Counted from the first letter of the stretch, positions 1-12,746 are shown. The stretch is DNA of 64,000 nucleotides from Lantana camara (GCA_037501455.1 CM074857.1:123925501-123989500); one strand, 5' to 3'. Translations and numbers: made by a program. Notes: generated by a model from the sequence alone, not told the origin.

Positions 1-999
1 AACAAGCTCGAAGTTTGCATGAAAACATATTTTGTATAAGAAGATATGTTTTTTAAATGAAGAACGTATCTGGGCTCTGGAGTTGTATGGATTTGGAGGG
101 AAAGATTCGATGATAGAGCAAAAGTCAGCAAAAGGGTGACTAGATCATGGTTCTTGCAATGGGCTTCTTAATTGAACATGTGAGGAAGGCCAAGAATACG
201 GGCTGGGGTTTTGTGCCACCAAATTTGTTTATGATGATTACATTTAAGATCTCTGGTTTTCATTAATTTTCTGACACCAATTTAAGATCAATTGGTGATT
301 AGGGTTTGGATTTGCTACTAATAAGGATAATTACCCTCACATACTTTAATGTTTGGTTTAATTCGCACTCTTATCATGATGGCTGAGAAACTGCAAAAAC
401 TAAAAGCTTTCAAGTATCATATCATTTGATCTGATTGATGGTGTCAAAGAATTTACATTTCATCTGATTGTTGGATTGCGACTATATCAACCTACGTACC
501 GATCAATATTTGACTTTAATAAAACCCGTCAGCCAAACATTAGATATGTCATGAAAAGTTTTTGTCACCCGAGAGGCCTTCGTCTAATGGTGACTAGCTA
601 GTCTACAAGAGACGGACTTTACCTTATTCTTTAAAAGGTCAGAGTTTAAAACCTACTTATTAAAAAAATTATTCAGAAAGAGAATTGGTGTTAAAAACCG
701 AGTTGAATTCATTCTAGGCAGAAACGTTGTTATAGAACTCTATTTTACATCCGATCAAAAGTTGCAGTAATATTGAAGAATTTAATTATTAAGGACTGGA
801 AGTGTAATATAAAAACTCTATTTTACAATATTCTTCTGCAGGAAAACTGTTAGCGCAGAGTGCTCACTGTAAAGGACCTTGAGCATTTTGTATATGTTAC
901 AAATAATCAATAGGGAGAGAAACAAGAGAAATATATACAAAGTAGAGGGTGAAAAAAGACAATAACTAGACTTATCCGTTATTGCGAAAACGGTTATAT
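1..999. other. Intergenic, downstream of RH58
   Basis: No coding region is visible. The sequence is AT-rich and lies beyond the stop codon of the minus-strand RH58 gene, so roughly 830-999 probably holds its 3' UTR. A weakly tRNA-like stretch near 570-660 was considered as a SINE but lacks clear A and B boxes. Confidence 0.6.
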
Positions 1000-3950
1000 C
1001 TAAAACGACAGTTCTTCACAAATAAACAGCAATTCGTTTTCAAACCTCTGCAACGCGAACCGTTCTGCTGCTGTAATAATGCTCGTAACAAAACATTTAC
1101 TGTCTGAGAATGGCTTCCGACCTGTCCGGCCAGCCCGATGAAGGTAATTTACAGCATCTTTTGGAAGATCAAAGTTGTATATATGGGTCGTCTCCGGCAA
1201 GTCAACCCCTCGAGCAGCTATATCTGTTGCAACTAGAAGATAACCTTCTGATTGCTTAATATCCTGAATATGCAAGTGGAAATATTTCAAAGTAATTAAT
1301 CTCAAAGTTCGTTTCAACAAACACCAAGCAGGGGATGAGTTAACTTATGAGACTAATTGAACTTACAGTTAAAGATGCAGCTCGTTGGTTAAAATTCATG
1401 TCTTCCTCTAAAAGAACTAACTCCGGGCCGCCTCCATGTGAAGTTTTAAGAAACTCAATTAAAAGGGTCGTGGGTGGAGCATTTCCAGCTTTCTTTGATT
1501 TTTCAGACTGCATATCACGGGGAAATGTCGTCGATAAAATAAATATCCTAATTCTAACTTGATGCTCAAATTCTAATATTTTAAAGTTGAGTGTGCTAAG
1601 AGGCGATTACTTGCTCTCCAACAAAAATTATGGCAGATTGTGGTGCATCCGACAGTAACAAATGCAGGAGTGTTGAATATCTCTCCTGTTTACCACATAT
1701 CTGAAGGAACAAAATAGATAGTGTAAACTGGTCACATGATAAAGACACCATAACCATAAAAATGGAGTGATTCAATTACGAAATGCTGCAATTTCAAATC
1801 TCTGATGATTTGTTTTTCTCACCACAAATCTGTGATAAAGGCATGATGGCATGGGCTCAACTGGATTTACATGGACATGTACGACATCGGCCTGTTTGAA
1901 TAATTGAAGCAGCAAACACAATTAGCAGATGATGATGCCAAATTCGGGCAATAACTGGAAAAGGATAAATTTAGCTCACAGACCTTGGTCCATTTCTGCT
2001 GAATACAGTCATGCAGAAATCTATTATGCTGAGGTATAGATGCACTCGCAAATATGGTTTGGCGGCTATTGATTGATGAGTAGTTAGTCAAAAGCTTCTT
2101 TAAAGTACTCACTTCTTTGGAAGAATTGAACATAAAATCCACCTGTGCATTAGACATGCAAAACACAACACAAATAAGCTCCAATTGACAAGATAAGATG
2201 ACTGCAAGTTTCACAATGTACAAATAATTGAAGCAAAAACCAAATAACAGTTGGACATTATACTAAAACATTTAAATTTTGATCATTTGGCACAAAGCGT
2301 TGTCAGATACAACATAAAGAATAATGACGAATCAGTAGCCATGAAGAAATCCAAAATTAGTTTTTTGTACACAAATATCGCTATAGGTTCACGAAAAAGA
2401 AGAAAAAACCCGAAGTAGAGATCTTTACATATAGCACATCTTAAAAGTTAATCAAAAGGGATATCATTTTCTTTACCTCATCAATTACCAAGACACGCAT
2501 CCTGTCCAACTTAAGAATTTGCTTATCAAGCATATGGCAAAGACTTCTCAAAGTAGCAATTACAATAGCTGGGGGCTCGACCTGTCAATTCAATAAGTAT
2601 TTACAGATCCTGTTAGATAATCAAGATGAGGAGTTAACCAAGAGTGGCATGCTGCAAATATGCTTTTTAAAAAAAAGTCAACATTTGGTTGTTGTCATCC
2701 TTGAAAAGATCATGTAAGGAATTCATGGTTATATTAGAAATGTGATCATGGAAAATAGTTTCTACACTACCTTTAACCAACTCTTATGCCTTCTCAATGT
2801 TCCACCATCTAAAAGAGCCATCACCGAACACGACTTTTGTTCTGATTCAAGTTCTGGAGATTTTGCAGCCAATGTTCGTGCAACTTTTGTAACCTTTCTA
2901 GTGGCAAAGATACATGAAAACTATTGAAATTAGACCAAAGCACATCCCATGAAACTGTGACTACCTCTATATGAGAATATGAGATTATGGAAGCACGAAT
3001 GCGAATTTTACCTGGATTCCGAGTTCTCTTGTTGGCACGACAATCAAGGCCTGGACAGACGACCTTTGAGCATTGACAACTGAGAATATCAAAAGTAGGT
3101 AGGCTAGTGTCTTTCCTGAACCTGTCTACAGAAGCAAAAGAGAAATGAAAAGGACAGTAACTTCATCAGCTTTAATTTGAAGCTGCTGAAAGAATGAACT
3201 ACAGGCCAAAACATTTCCAGCAAACCACACGAATCTGTTCTCTTCATTAACTTATCTTTATCAAGGTGTACACATAGCCACGAGAAGAGAGAACTCTTGC
3301 AAAACACCAAGATTCATCAAGAACCATTGTAGGACTAAAAATAAGTATCTTTCACCAGTTCAAATGCAAGGACATTGTTCTTATCATTATCAACAATCCA
3401 CAAGCAAAAATTTCAAAATCAAACGAACATTCGATCGTATTCACTGACCTGAGCATGAATCACAGCATCACGACCAGAAAACAACACCGGCAGCGACTGC
3501 CGCTGCACCTGCGTCGGCACTGTATACCCAACCTTCTCCGCCCTGCAATTACAAAACAACAAATCTTCATAAGAGAGTTGTCAAAATACTCCAAAATTTC
3601 CCTCTTTTAACACAAAATCAATTCAAAATCCCCCCAAAACTTCGATTATCCCCATCCAAACCCAGGCAAAAGCAAAAAACCTGCCTGCAAAGGACGTGAT
3701 CGGGCACGTGACCCCGGCATAGTTCGCGTAGTTGTGAAGACGAGTCATTCATGGTTTTCTCATCAATTTGTTCCACACAAGCAGAGCCGAGAGAAGCAGA
3801 TACTGAAAGAGAGCCCACGATTCTGGAAGAAAGCCTACGGTTCGTACGGTTACAGGCAGTGCAGTTGGAAGCAGAGAGGAACGGAGATAGGAGCTTCTTT
3901 GTGGCGGTCCATCGGAAGAAATGAAGCTGAGGCGGAGAGGAAGACGCCAT
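1000..3950 (-). CDS. RH58: DEAD-box RNA helicase 58, chloroplastic (10 exons)
   Basis: ATP-dependent RNA helicase expected to remodel RNA in the plastid. Exons, read on the minus strand: 3950-3685, 3542-3449, 3125-3012, 2893-2771, 2581-2477, 2142-1984, 1891-1823, 1700-1611, 1507-1367, 1263-1000. They join in frame to 474 codons plus stop, close to the length of Arabidopsis RH58. The N-terminus is Ser/Arg-rich and transit-peptide-like. The Q-motif region ([16 protein letters not shown]) is followed by motif I TGSGKT, Ia PTRELG, II DEVD (not DEAD), [23 protein letters not shown] and [14 protein letters not shown] is, as I recall, also the form in RH58 orthologues, so it is not decay. All junctions are GT-AG except intron 1, where the only in-frame join uses a GC donor. 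The start at 3950 is the first Met, preceding the transit-like segment. No lesions are seen; the gene should be functional. Confidence 0.92.
3543..3684 (-). other. Apparent GC-AG intron 1 of RH58
   Basis: Exon 1 ends ...TTTGCAG and the next bases are GCAGGT. Joining there to the exon starting at 3542 keeps the helicase frame (…[15 protein letters not shown]…). The nearby GT donor four bases further on would put exon 2 in the wrong frame. The acceptor is a normal TTGCAG. Confidence 0.6.
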
Positions 3951-4210
3951 GGGAATTTGCTCAGCTCTTCAGTGGCAGAGAGGAAGAAGAAGAAAGGAGA
4001 GGATAGAGATGAAGTCAGGTTCGGAAATTACATTTGGGACCCTTTACTTTTGAAAATTGTAGTTTTTCACCCTGTTAAAATTGCTTTTAATTTTGCTATT
4101 TCATGATTTTATTTAGTAACTAGGTTATCATTTTGCCATCCAACTTACGATTTTTAGATGTGATAACCTGAATTTTTTCCTCTTTTTTTTTTGTCGTTTG
4201 CCAATTAAAT
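3951..4210. promoter_or_regulatory. 5' flank of RH58
   Basis: The first ~60 bp are purine-rich on the plus strand (pyrimidine-rich in the RH58 transcript sense), as expected of a plant 5' UTR. Beyond that it is AT-rich sequence with no clear TATA box that I would assign. Confidence 0.35.
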
Positions 4211-4772
4211 TACCAAAAAAAAAAAAAAAGATATAGATCATTAATGCTACTTGGGAGAAACCGAAGCCCGGATGGCACAAACTTAACACCGATGGGAGTG
4301 TCTATACACATAGGAAGTCTGCCTCGGCGGGTGGTGTACTTCGTGATGAACAAGGCACTTGGCAGCTGGGTTTTGCGCTGAAACTGGGTGATGCCGACAT
4401 CGTAACGGCGGAATTGGTGGCTCTACGGGAAGGTTTGAAACTGGCTTGGGAACGAAGAATTCCATGCATCGAAGTCGAAAGCGATTCGGCCACCGTGATC
4501 AACTTGGTGATGAACGAAGACATAGAGGAACACCCCTTGGGTATGATTGCTAAAGAATGCCGGGAGCTTACAAGGAAACCCTGGACTTGTTTGCTGAAGC
4601 AAATAAGAAGAAATGGGAACAGATTGGCTGACTTGATTGCTAAAATGGGCCAAGATATGAAGGAAGATAGAATGGTGTGGGATCAACCACCTGAGGGTCT
4701 CAACGTAGATGAAGAATTGTTTAGCAGCTAGTTGTTGTAGCTGGTCTCGTCTGTACCAAAAAAAAAAAAAAA
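4211..4772 (+). mobile_element. 5'-truncated LINE remnant with RNase H tail
   Basis: An open frame ending in an RNase H-like domain is followed 20 bp later by an A15 run, the layout of a LINE 3' end. The sequence TACC followed by 15 A occurs at 4211-4229 and again at 4754-4772, a perfect 19-bp direct repeat flanking the insert. This is probably a target-site duplication into an A-rich target. Endonuclease and reverse transcriptase are absent, so the copy is severely 5'-truncated. Confidence 0.65.
4237..4731 (+). pseudogene. LINE-type RNase H domain fragment
   Basis: Open frame of 164 codons without its own start. It begins with the WEKPKPGWHKLNTDGS motif typical of plant non-LTR retrotransposon RNase H domains (RVT_3-like). 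Next come GGVLRDEQGTW, AELVALREGL and EVESDSATVINL, which supply the D, E, D catalytic residues, then an NRLADLIAKMG segment carrying the fourth acidic residue. The frame is intact to the stop at 4729-4731. It is the C-terminal domain of a LINE ORF2 with RT and endonuclease missing, so it cannot act alone in transposition. A domesticated RNase H gene is possible but nothing supports it. Confidence 0.7.
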
Positions 4773-5555
4773 TGTTACCTTATAAATTTGCCTTGTAATT
4801 TAGTAGATACGCCAAACATTATTTTATCTGAGTTCGATGCGGACTAGGTTATTTGGGTATAAAATTTTCCTTACCGATAGTAGTTATATTTTTCGGTACT
4901 CAATACATCAAATATTTAGTTAACATAATATAGCGAAAAACAACTAAACTATACTACTCAAGTTTCGACTCTTGATGGTGTATATGAAATGGGCTTTTCA
5001 GTAAAGTTTATATATCATCATTTTTATTGGGCTTTTTAAGATTGTTAGAAAATGGGCTTTGTGCTCAATTAAACAGGCCCAGAAGTGTTTTATTTCCTAA
5101 TTCTAGTTCTTGGAGTTGGATCAATTAGCTCCTTCCTTTCATTTCATGATGTAAAGAAATCATTAAAAGCTATTTTCTTTTTTCTTTTTTTAAATTTGCA
5201 ACCTTAATTAAAATGAAACTTCTAAATGTGCGAGCAATAATATTCTTCAATTGTTTTTATAAATTGTTCTGGACAATTCCTGTCATGCCATGTTCGAGAA
5301 CTAATTTCAAATTTGGTTTTTATGTGATATTTGAAAATAACTAGTGTGATGCTTCTATTCCACGTGGAAAAATATAAAAAATAATTTATGTATAAGTATA
5401 TAATTGATGAATATCTATGTGGTTGAGGTTCAATTTTCGGAAACCACCCTCATGTCTGAAGTAGTTGTATATTTTTTAATTTTTTTTTTGATACAAATCG
5501 TAAATGAGATTCGAATTTGGTTATTGTTCTTAAAAAAATCTATTTGGACCAACTT
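4773..5555. other. Intergenic AT-rich sequence
   Basis: No gene or delimitable repeat is seen. Short open frames here have no recognisable protein motif. Confidence 0.5.
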
Positions 5556-6310
5556 CTGTTTGTCACGTCCGAACGTTATGAGTCTGAACATGACAACTCA
5601 TAGTATCCAAATCCGACTTTGTACGGAACGACAGACGTGGACGTCCAATCACCCAAAATATTTATTGATGTGGAAGAAGACTATAGATTCTCCTAAGCTG
5701 TAGAAGACACCAAAGGTAAGTTCAAAGGTCAAAACGAGAATATATGGGGATTGAACCCGTTTTGGCACTCCGACGCTTAAATCAAACAATTGGATCGAAT
5801 TGGGTCGAAAGTAGTGAGTAGTTGAGAGTGCAATTAGTATTATAATAGCAACATAACTGAGTAATAAATGAGGTAATATTTATAGTTAGGAGCCTTCTGC
5901 GTGAAGTTACACGCAGTTAGTGGTGTAGGAAGACCATCATGATAAAGCATGGCGCAGCATGACTGTGGTACTTTCTGGTAAGACCTCCTGTACTTGTTCC
6001 ATCAGAATTGTTGCAGGTTAAGGTACAGGACATGACATGCATTTAATGCGCCTGTAAAGTACTAGCACAACCCCAATCGAGAATACACTTGGCTCGATGA
6101 GACCTCTGGCTCGAACAACTCAGTGGGTCGAGATATGTGGGACCAGACAGGACCGTGGAAACAAGAATTTTCAAACTATTAGTACAAGTGCTGACTCGAA
6201 AGAGGGAATGAGTTGAATCGAGACAATGACGTGGATAAAGGCTGCCAATTAGACGTGTTCCGGAGCATCCACATGATGATACGTAGAGTCCTATCATCAT
6301 TCCCAAAATT
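5556..6310 (+). repeat. Possible LTR-like remnant
   Basis: A phrase at about 5746-5790 (…TTTTGGCACTCCGACGCTTAAATC…) and a following TATTTATAG at about 5876-5886 resemble non-coding plant LTR sequence. No partner LTR, TSD or primer site was found in the window, so class and borders are unknown. Confidence 0.25.
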
Positions 6311-7406
6311 TACCCTATCAACAACAAATTACATTTTTTACGGAACACAACAACTAATTACATTTATTCCTCTCTAAAATTGCAGCCCATAAGAAGTCAT
6401 AATTTTTTCTTAAAAAAAGTACGCAAAGAGTTTGGTAAAACTACATATGGACGCCCCTAATGTAGGGTGGTCTATGTAACTTTAAATATTTTTCAAAAGT
6501 GTGTTAGTACTAAGTAATACTCTTCATAAATACATAAAATTTGTACGTTTTGCCCTCAAACATTTAAAAAACACAACACTTAGCCCATTTTTAATGGAAT
6601 ATTAAGAAATATTCCATTTAATTTTTTAACAAAATTTAGGCGTAATTTATAAAGACAAATCTGTACAGATTAAATTTCAAATTTGTTCATATTATATGTC
6701 AAATTGAAACTCTCGAGTAAGGAACATAATGATGACCTCGAAACTAAAATCTAAAAATTGATAAAGGAGGAATTGTCGGTAAAAGTGACAACAGCGTGGT
6801 GCGGCTTCCGGCGGCAGGTAGGGACGATTGAGGTATGAATTTTGTTTATTTTGGAGAAAGGAACATGATAACGATAGTCTTTGACTCTGGGTAAAAGTTC
6901 GTTTTGAACATAATAATCCCAAAATATTCCGTCAGAATTACATAAAATTAGAGAGATTATCATATAAATTCAAAAATTAGGGAGAAAAATCATATTAAAC
7001 TTACAAGAAAAAATTAATAATTCTTTCAAGAAAATATAATAATAATAATAATGGCCTCTTTGAACAAGTCTTTGTTTGTCAAATCAGGGAGGTCATTGTC
7101 AATAAAGTAGAATAGAGGGGTCAAAAAGGGATTTATTCAAAGTAAAAAGCATTACAAGGAAAAGAATATGGGGATGATTGATTTATTCCACCAACCGTAT
7201 GAACAAAGTAACGCAAAAATTTCCTGAGTTTTCTGCACTTTCCTCTTCTCTCCATAATTCCTTTCTTTGACCTCTCTCTCTCTCCTCTCTCCAAGTTTTT
7301 TCTATTATTAATAATACTGCTCGCATTTATGTTTCACTTCTTGAATTTTCCGTCCCTTGGGAGTCATATAACCAAAAAACATTAATGTTAATGGGAATGT
7401 GATGAG
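6311..7406. other. Upstream region of the RHF1A-like gene
   Basis: AT-rich. Positions 7235-7300 are strongly pyrimidine-rich (CTCTCTCTCTCCTCTC), typical of a plant 5' UTR or core promoter. An in-frame stop at 7389-7391 precedes the chosen start codon. Nothing else is recognised. Confidence 0.45.
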
Positions 7407-10070
7407 ATGAATGCCATGGCTACTCCTGTTTTTTCAGCACCTTCATCTTCTTCAGGGCCTTTTGATGTCGATGATGGCCTTGAAGACGCTTGCAGCATTT
7501 GCCTTGAGCCCTTTTGCTCCGCTGATCCTGCATCTGTAAGATGTCTTATTTCTGTGTGATCTTTGATATCATGTTCTGTGTTTGATGTATGTTTGTGTGC
7601 TATGCTATCTGTTTGATTATGTGTCTGTTCGAGAGTTTCTGGGATTTTTGAATGAGTTTTGCGTGTTCGAAGCGAGAGTTTTGATTCTTTTAATGGGTGA
7701 CTTGTGTAATGGAGATGATTGTTGAATGATTTGGTGAATCAAGATTTGATCTTTTTTATTTAGTTCATATGATTGGGCTGAAAAGAATTTGAAAAAGGTA
7801 TTATTTGGTCTTCTGTAAGGGCTATGGAGTTGATGCCATATGGTTATGAGCTTCCATTGATTACTCTTTTGTTGTATCTATTTCGTTGAGCTTTGTATTG
7901 TGGAATGCATCTGTGGGTTATTCGATAGTGGGAATAAGAATGTGCTTTTACTATGTGAAGAAGTTTCACAAAGGTAGGTTATTTTTATTCTCTTTGGATA
8001 GTGCAAGTGTCTGGACTCTGAAATGTCTTTGTTGTGCAAGATGTTTTTCAGTGGAGGCCCAAGTAATCCAATTTTGTTGGATTTTCAAAAGAATGATTTC
8101 ATGATCGATTATTATCCTAAAAGAATGTATCTTTACAGAAGCTAAGCTTTTGTCTCCGTGTTTTAACAAAAAAAAAAAGAAATGTTTCTTTATAGAAATG
8201 CCCATTCGCTTTAGCGGCTTGTTTTATTCTTTCAGGTTACCGAGTGTAAGCATGAATATCATCTGCATTGTATTCTTGAATGGTAGGTTCTCTTGTTTTC
8301 ACAAAGTCTGTATTCCATGTTCTCGTACTAATTTTGCACTGACAACCATCTTCAAATGAATCCTTCTTTCTTAGGACCCAAAGGCGCAGTGAATGCCCAA
8401 TATGCTTGCAGCATCTTGTCTTGAAAGATCCTGCCAGGTACTGAACATCTTATTGTCTGTTGCCAAGCAGAGAAACACATAAATTCTGTGGCATTTCGTC
8501 ATAATCTTCGTCATGATGCATGCAGGAATTTGTTATTTTCTCTTTTCCAACTTTCTTTTTTCTGTTTTATTTGCAGCCAAGAGCTGTTAGCTGGAGTGGA
8601 GAATGACAGGAATATGAGGTCTAGGCGAGAATCTAGCCCTGTTAATCAGAACAATGAGGTTAATTATGTAGGTTACAGTTTACAAATCCATCTGAGAACT
8701 TGGATAACAAATTTATCTTATGATCACGTTTCATGCAATTTTTCAGAATGCATATCATGTTGAGGAATGTGATTTTGAGCAGAGACTTCTGCGGAATTTT
8801 GCTGCTCTTGCTAGCAGGGCTCGTAACATCAGTAGAAGGAGAAGGGAAATGACTACAGTCGCTAGCCCTTCACAAATTCTCCCTACCGTTCCAATATCAA
8901 ACACACCAAATATGACTCAGGCTAACACTTACCAGAATACAGCTCCTTGTTTCCCGGACATGGAATCAGCAGCTAATGTTAATCATCCATCTTCTCCTAT
9001 GATGTGTCCATCCTTGAGGTTAGGAATAATATCATTTAATGCAGACAAACGTGCAATATCTTAGATATTCTTACGAATGGTTTTAAATTTTTCAGCCAAT
9101 CACCACTTGGTAGCCCTGGAAGATCAAGCTCATCTGAATTTTTGGCCTTCTCAGAGTCTCTTAAGTCAAAAATCTCCACTGCTTCAATCAGGTAATTGCA
9201 AGTCTTCTCAAGTCTTTTCTTTTGGCCATGAATGGACTGGATCTTGTGCTTTATAGAGTCATTAAATATTTGATATCACTCCTCTGGATCTGAAATTGTG
9301 AACTTCTATATGAGGTGGACCTTACAATATGATATGCAAAATGTCTATCCTTCGTAACAGTATAAGACTTTAGTATTTTTAAATGAAAGGGAAAATGACG
9401 CCGATAGACGCTGAGGATTGGCCTAATCACACAAACTTTGCGTACAAAAACATCATGTGTCAAAGAATTTACATTACATTTTGATCAATGAAATTTGATG
9501 ATTTAATCTCTATTTTTTATGAATACACTATTCACTGTTGACATTTATTCTAATATTTGACATTAAACTCATGACTTCAAAATAGGCCAAATCTTAGACT
9601 TAAGAGTCTGTCATGGATGTTTTTGTAATTTCTCAAACCATAAGGGAAGTTTGTGTGATCAGACAGGGTATGCTAGTGTAATTATCCCTAAATGACATGT
9701 TGTTCAGTAGTGCTAAAGTCCCATAAATTGCAACAGGTATAAAGAATCTATCTCAAAGAGTACTCGCAGTCTGAAGGAGAAGTTTGTTGCTCGTAATGAC
9801 TCTGTCAAAGAACTAAGTAAAGGAGTTCAGCGTGAAACCAGTGCAGGCATTGCTAAAATTGCTAAGATGATAGAGCGCCTCGATATTACCCAGAAACGCG
9901 GCAGGTTTTCTGGTCCTTTATTCGATTATAAAACAGGAACCTCTACACATGAGATGACAGACATTGAGGATGAGACAGGAGAAGCTTCAAATGGCATGAT
10001 ACAGCAGCATCCCCAATTTATCACCAACAAGAAGTCAGAAGGCGTAGAAGTTTTTCTTGCAAAGGTTTGA
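7407..10070 (+). CDS. RHF1A: RING-H2 E3 ubiquitin ligase, RHF1A-like (7 exons)
   Basis: Ubiquitin-protein ligase of the RING-H2 group F family, whose Arabidopsis members act in gametogenesis by targeting a CDK inhibitor for degradation. Exons: 7407-7535, 8236-8282, 8375-8437, 8577-8658, 8747-9018, 9096-9191, 9737-10070; all junctions are GT-AG and in frame, giving 340 codons plus stop. The RING finger (codons ~28-70) reads CSIC…CKHEYHLQC…CPIC, a C3H2C3 arrangement. KDPASQELLA follows. The C-terminal family signature is RYKESISKSTRSLKEKF and VKELSKGVQRE…ERLD. The start at 7407 is the first Met after an in-frame stop; a second Met lies at 7416. The last exon may instead splice at 10067 (AAG|GTTTGA) to an acceptor near 10130, changing only the last residues. 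No lesions seen. Confidence 0.88.
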
Positions 10071-10454
10071 AATTTAACCCTTTCCACTTTCAAGTTTTCA
10101 CAAGTTCACTTGTTAATTTGTTTTGTCAGGAAAAGAAATGATGGTAAAATCAAGTCCCGCAGCCAAAAGCCAGACTTTGCAAGTGACGAGTAATAATATT
10201 GTTTGCGTCCTGCAAAAGAGGTGTTGGCTGTAACAAACGTACATTGCTAAGTTTGAAAAAAGCTAATTGATTCTGTAAACTTTCTCTGTTTGTACCTCCA
10301 TTTATGTGAATAACATGAGGTGCATCATTGTCTTGTGGTTTACTCTGCTACATGTCTTTTCGTTTTAGCTTCCGAACTTCCCTTGCCCGACGTTGTAAAA
10401 ACTTTCACCAGAGAATAACGAGGTGTTCCTTTGTTTGTGCTAATAATATATATT

Positions 10455-10521
10455 GGTGTTGATTACATTACACATTATGGTGTTGATTACATTACACATT
10501 ATGGTGTTGATTACATTACAT
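10455..10521. repeat. 24-bp tandem repeat, about 2.8 copies
   Basis: The unit GGTGTTGATTACATTACACATTAT recurs with a 24-bp period starting at 10455, 10479 and 10503; the last copy is partial. Confidence 0.9.
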
Positions 10522-11718
10522 ATACGATAACAAAGTGTGCAGACATATGTCTCTGGCTTTCCTCCATCCTTGTTCCTAATAGATATTCTTGAAATCTTAC
10601 AATAATTGGAAATCCTGTTGTATTTTACTCATCCACCGGCTATTATGCCACCTGTTAGAATTTGAGCATGGGGTGGTATCGATATCACTGGTTTGTATGA
10701 GTCAGCAGCAAAGATAAAAAAATAAAGCACAAGAAGATTTAGAGAGGTTTGATCCTCAAGACTGTGTAAAACACGAGTCTAAATTATTAATCTTCTACTT
10801 AAGTTGTCAAACTTAGGAATTTTCAAGCCAATACTTTATTAAGATTAGAGTAACAAGATATAACACAACAGAGCTATCTGGCCATCCAATGATTTGGTAG
10901 CATACTTGAAATCTCCCTAATATTTTGATTTTGGTCTGTTTGCATCTAATTAAATTGTCCCTGTATATGTCCTCCTTTATAGGATAAAGTTTCCTATGAT
11001 TTGTACTTTTAACAATCCTTTTAATGTTGTATGGGGGTCTTGTTATCTCTCTTTGTTAACTTAAACCATTGACATATTATCACATTTTCAACTTAAGGGG
11101 GGTCTTAGTGAATCATGATGTTAGAACGACAAGGGCTAAATGAAATGTATTCATATATATAATTAAATTGTTTCATAAACTTACTTAGGGAGGTATATTC
11201 AAATTATAGTCTTTTAATGAAATTGTTATGCTTAATTAGTATTCTGTTTGGATGTGCAAAAGGTTGCTCAATTGTGATCGTGGCTCAATCAATAGTGGTA
11301 CGGATTAGTCATACAGGCCCATTAAGATCATTCCGACACCTCTATTCAAACAAAGATTAATCGAGATATCAAGAAGTGATATTTGGTATAAATTCTAATC
11401 TATATGTGATGCTTAAAAAAAAATAAAAAATTATGTGTAGTATAAAATTGAGCATCAATCATTATCAAAAGGGATATTTATTAGTTACATAATATATTGC
11501 GTCATTTTATTTTATATTTTTCCCAATGGATAAATTGAGGATCAAACTCTCTCTTATGTAAAAAAATGCAAATTCAATGTTGAAGGAGATCACAAATAAT
11601 CTATCAACACTGCAGTGAGATTATGACGATCGATATAATAATTGCTAATTCTGATTAAAATTAAAAAATATATTAAATTAAAATTACGAGTTCACACTCA
11701 AAAAGGAACAAAACCTTT

Positions 11719-11845
11719 AATGCACGGACACTTCTAAAAATATCAGTTTGTCGTGTCGTGTCGGACACTTTTCACGTGGAAAATTCACAAAAAAATCCGT
11801 GTCGTATCGTGTCCGTGTCGCCGTATCCGTATCCGTGCAACATAG
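11719..11845. repeat. CGTGTC/CCGTATC-rich dispersed repeat fragment
   Basis: Repeated words CGTGTCGTGTCGGACAC and CCGTATCCGTATCCGTGCAAC stand out in AT-rich surroundings and look like the end of a dispersed plant transposable element. No partner end was located. Confidence 0.3.
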
Positions 11846-12447
11846 AACAAAACCCACATTTATGCCATAAAATTTTGCACTTTTTACCTTTTATTATCTA
11901 AAAAAAATGTTTAAACAGAAAAATACATATTTATATAGTGTTGGCAGGATGAAGATGCCCACCTAAACGACTGAACGAGATGCTAACAAGAAACTGCTTC
12001 CCAGAACTAAAAAACAACAACAATCACAAACGAGCAACCTTTTTTTGAACAACATATGCCGTTTCAGTTTAGTACCTTTCGTCATTGGAGAAATTTTGGG
12101 AAAAAAATGAAGAAAAATAAAAGGGTTGGTGTTGATCCACCTTTCTCTTTTTCTTACATCACGTCATAGTAGCATGAACTGAATTAGAATCGGGCTAATT
12201 ATATATGGGGTTTGACTGGATAACAACCTTACTATTATCAATTGTTATGTGTCGTTTATTTTCGTTCCGACTCGTATACGAACACTCCGAGAGATCACCC
12301 CGTGCAAGATTTGCCGAGTACCCAGATTTTTCCGACATGTATTTGATGTTCCAAAACATTATTCTAATAAAATATAGACAGATATAAAAACATTGTGTCA
12401 GACACGTTGTTAGAGATAATTAATAATCATCCATCACATATAATTAT

Positions 12448-12746
12448 TGTTAACATCCCACATTGGAAAGATCAAACCATGCGATAATTAATAAATGCAA
12501 GGCAATCCTAACCTTATCAGTTAGCTTTTGAAATGAGTTAGGCCGAGTATAAAATTTTCATATGGTATCAGATCAGACCCCTGATTGTTCGAGTCTCGAC
12601 GTGTAAGTGTGTGTTAACATCTCACAATGAAAAGATCAAACCGTGAGGGATATTATTATTAGGGGTGTGTGTTAACATCTCATAATGAAAAAGATTAGAC
12701 CAGAAAAAAGGTGTGTATTAATATATGTCTCATAATGAAAAAAATC
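12448..12746 (+). mobile_element. Degenerate TRIM-like retrotransposon remnant
   Basis: TGTTAACATCCCACATTGG at 12448 begins a ~113-bp LTR-like segment that ends just before TGGTATCA at 12563, a match to the start of the initiator-Met primer site. Diverged copies of the LTR start recur at about 12611, 12669 and 12710 (TGTTAACATCTCA…AAAGAT…GACC). This looks like a tiny LTR element with iterated LTR starts. No coding capacity. Confidence 0.45.

Larger units (their letters stand above)
10071..12447. other. 3' UTR of RHF1A-like gene and intergenic sequence
   Basis: The first ~250 bp probably include the 3' UTR. The rest is AT-rich with no gene. It contains a short tandem repeat (10455-10521) and a block rich in CGTGTC/CCGTAT words (about 11719-11845). 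Confidence 0.5.

Noticed and set aside
560..680. SINE-like segment (GAGGCCTTCGTCTAATGG…)
   Set aside because: No convincing A/B boxes, tail or target duplication.
3734..4106. Plus-strand frames over the RH58 first exon
   Set aside because: Shadow of the transit-peptide exon; no recognisable domain.
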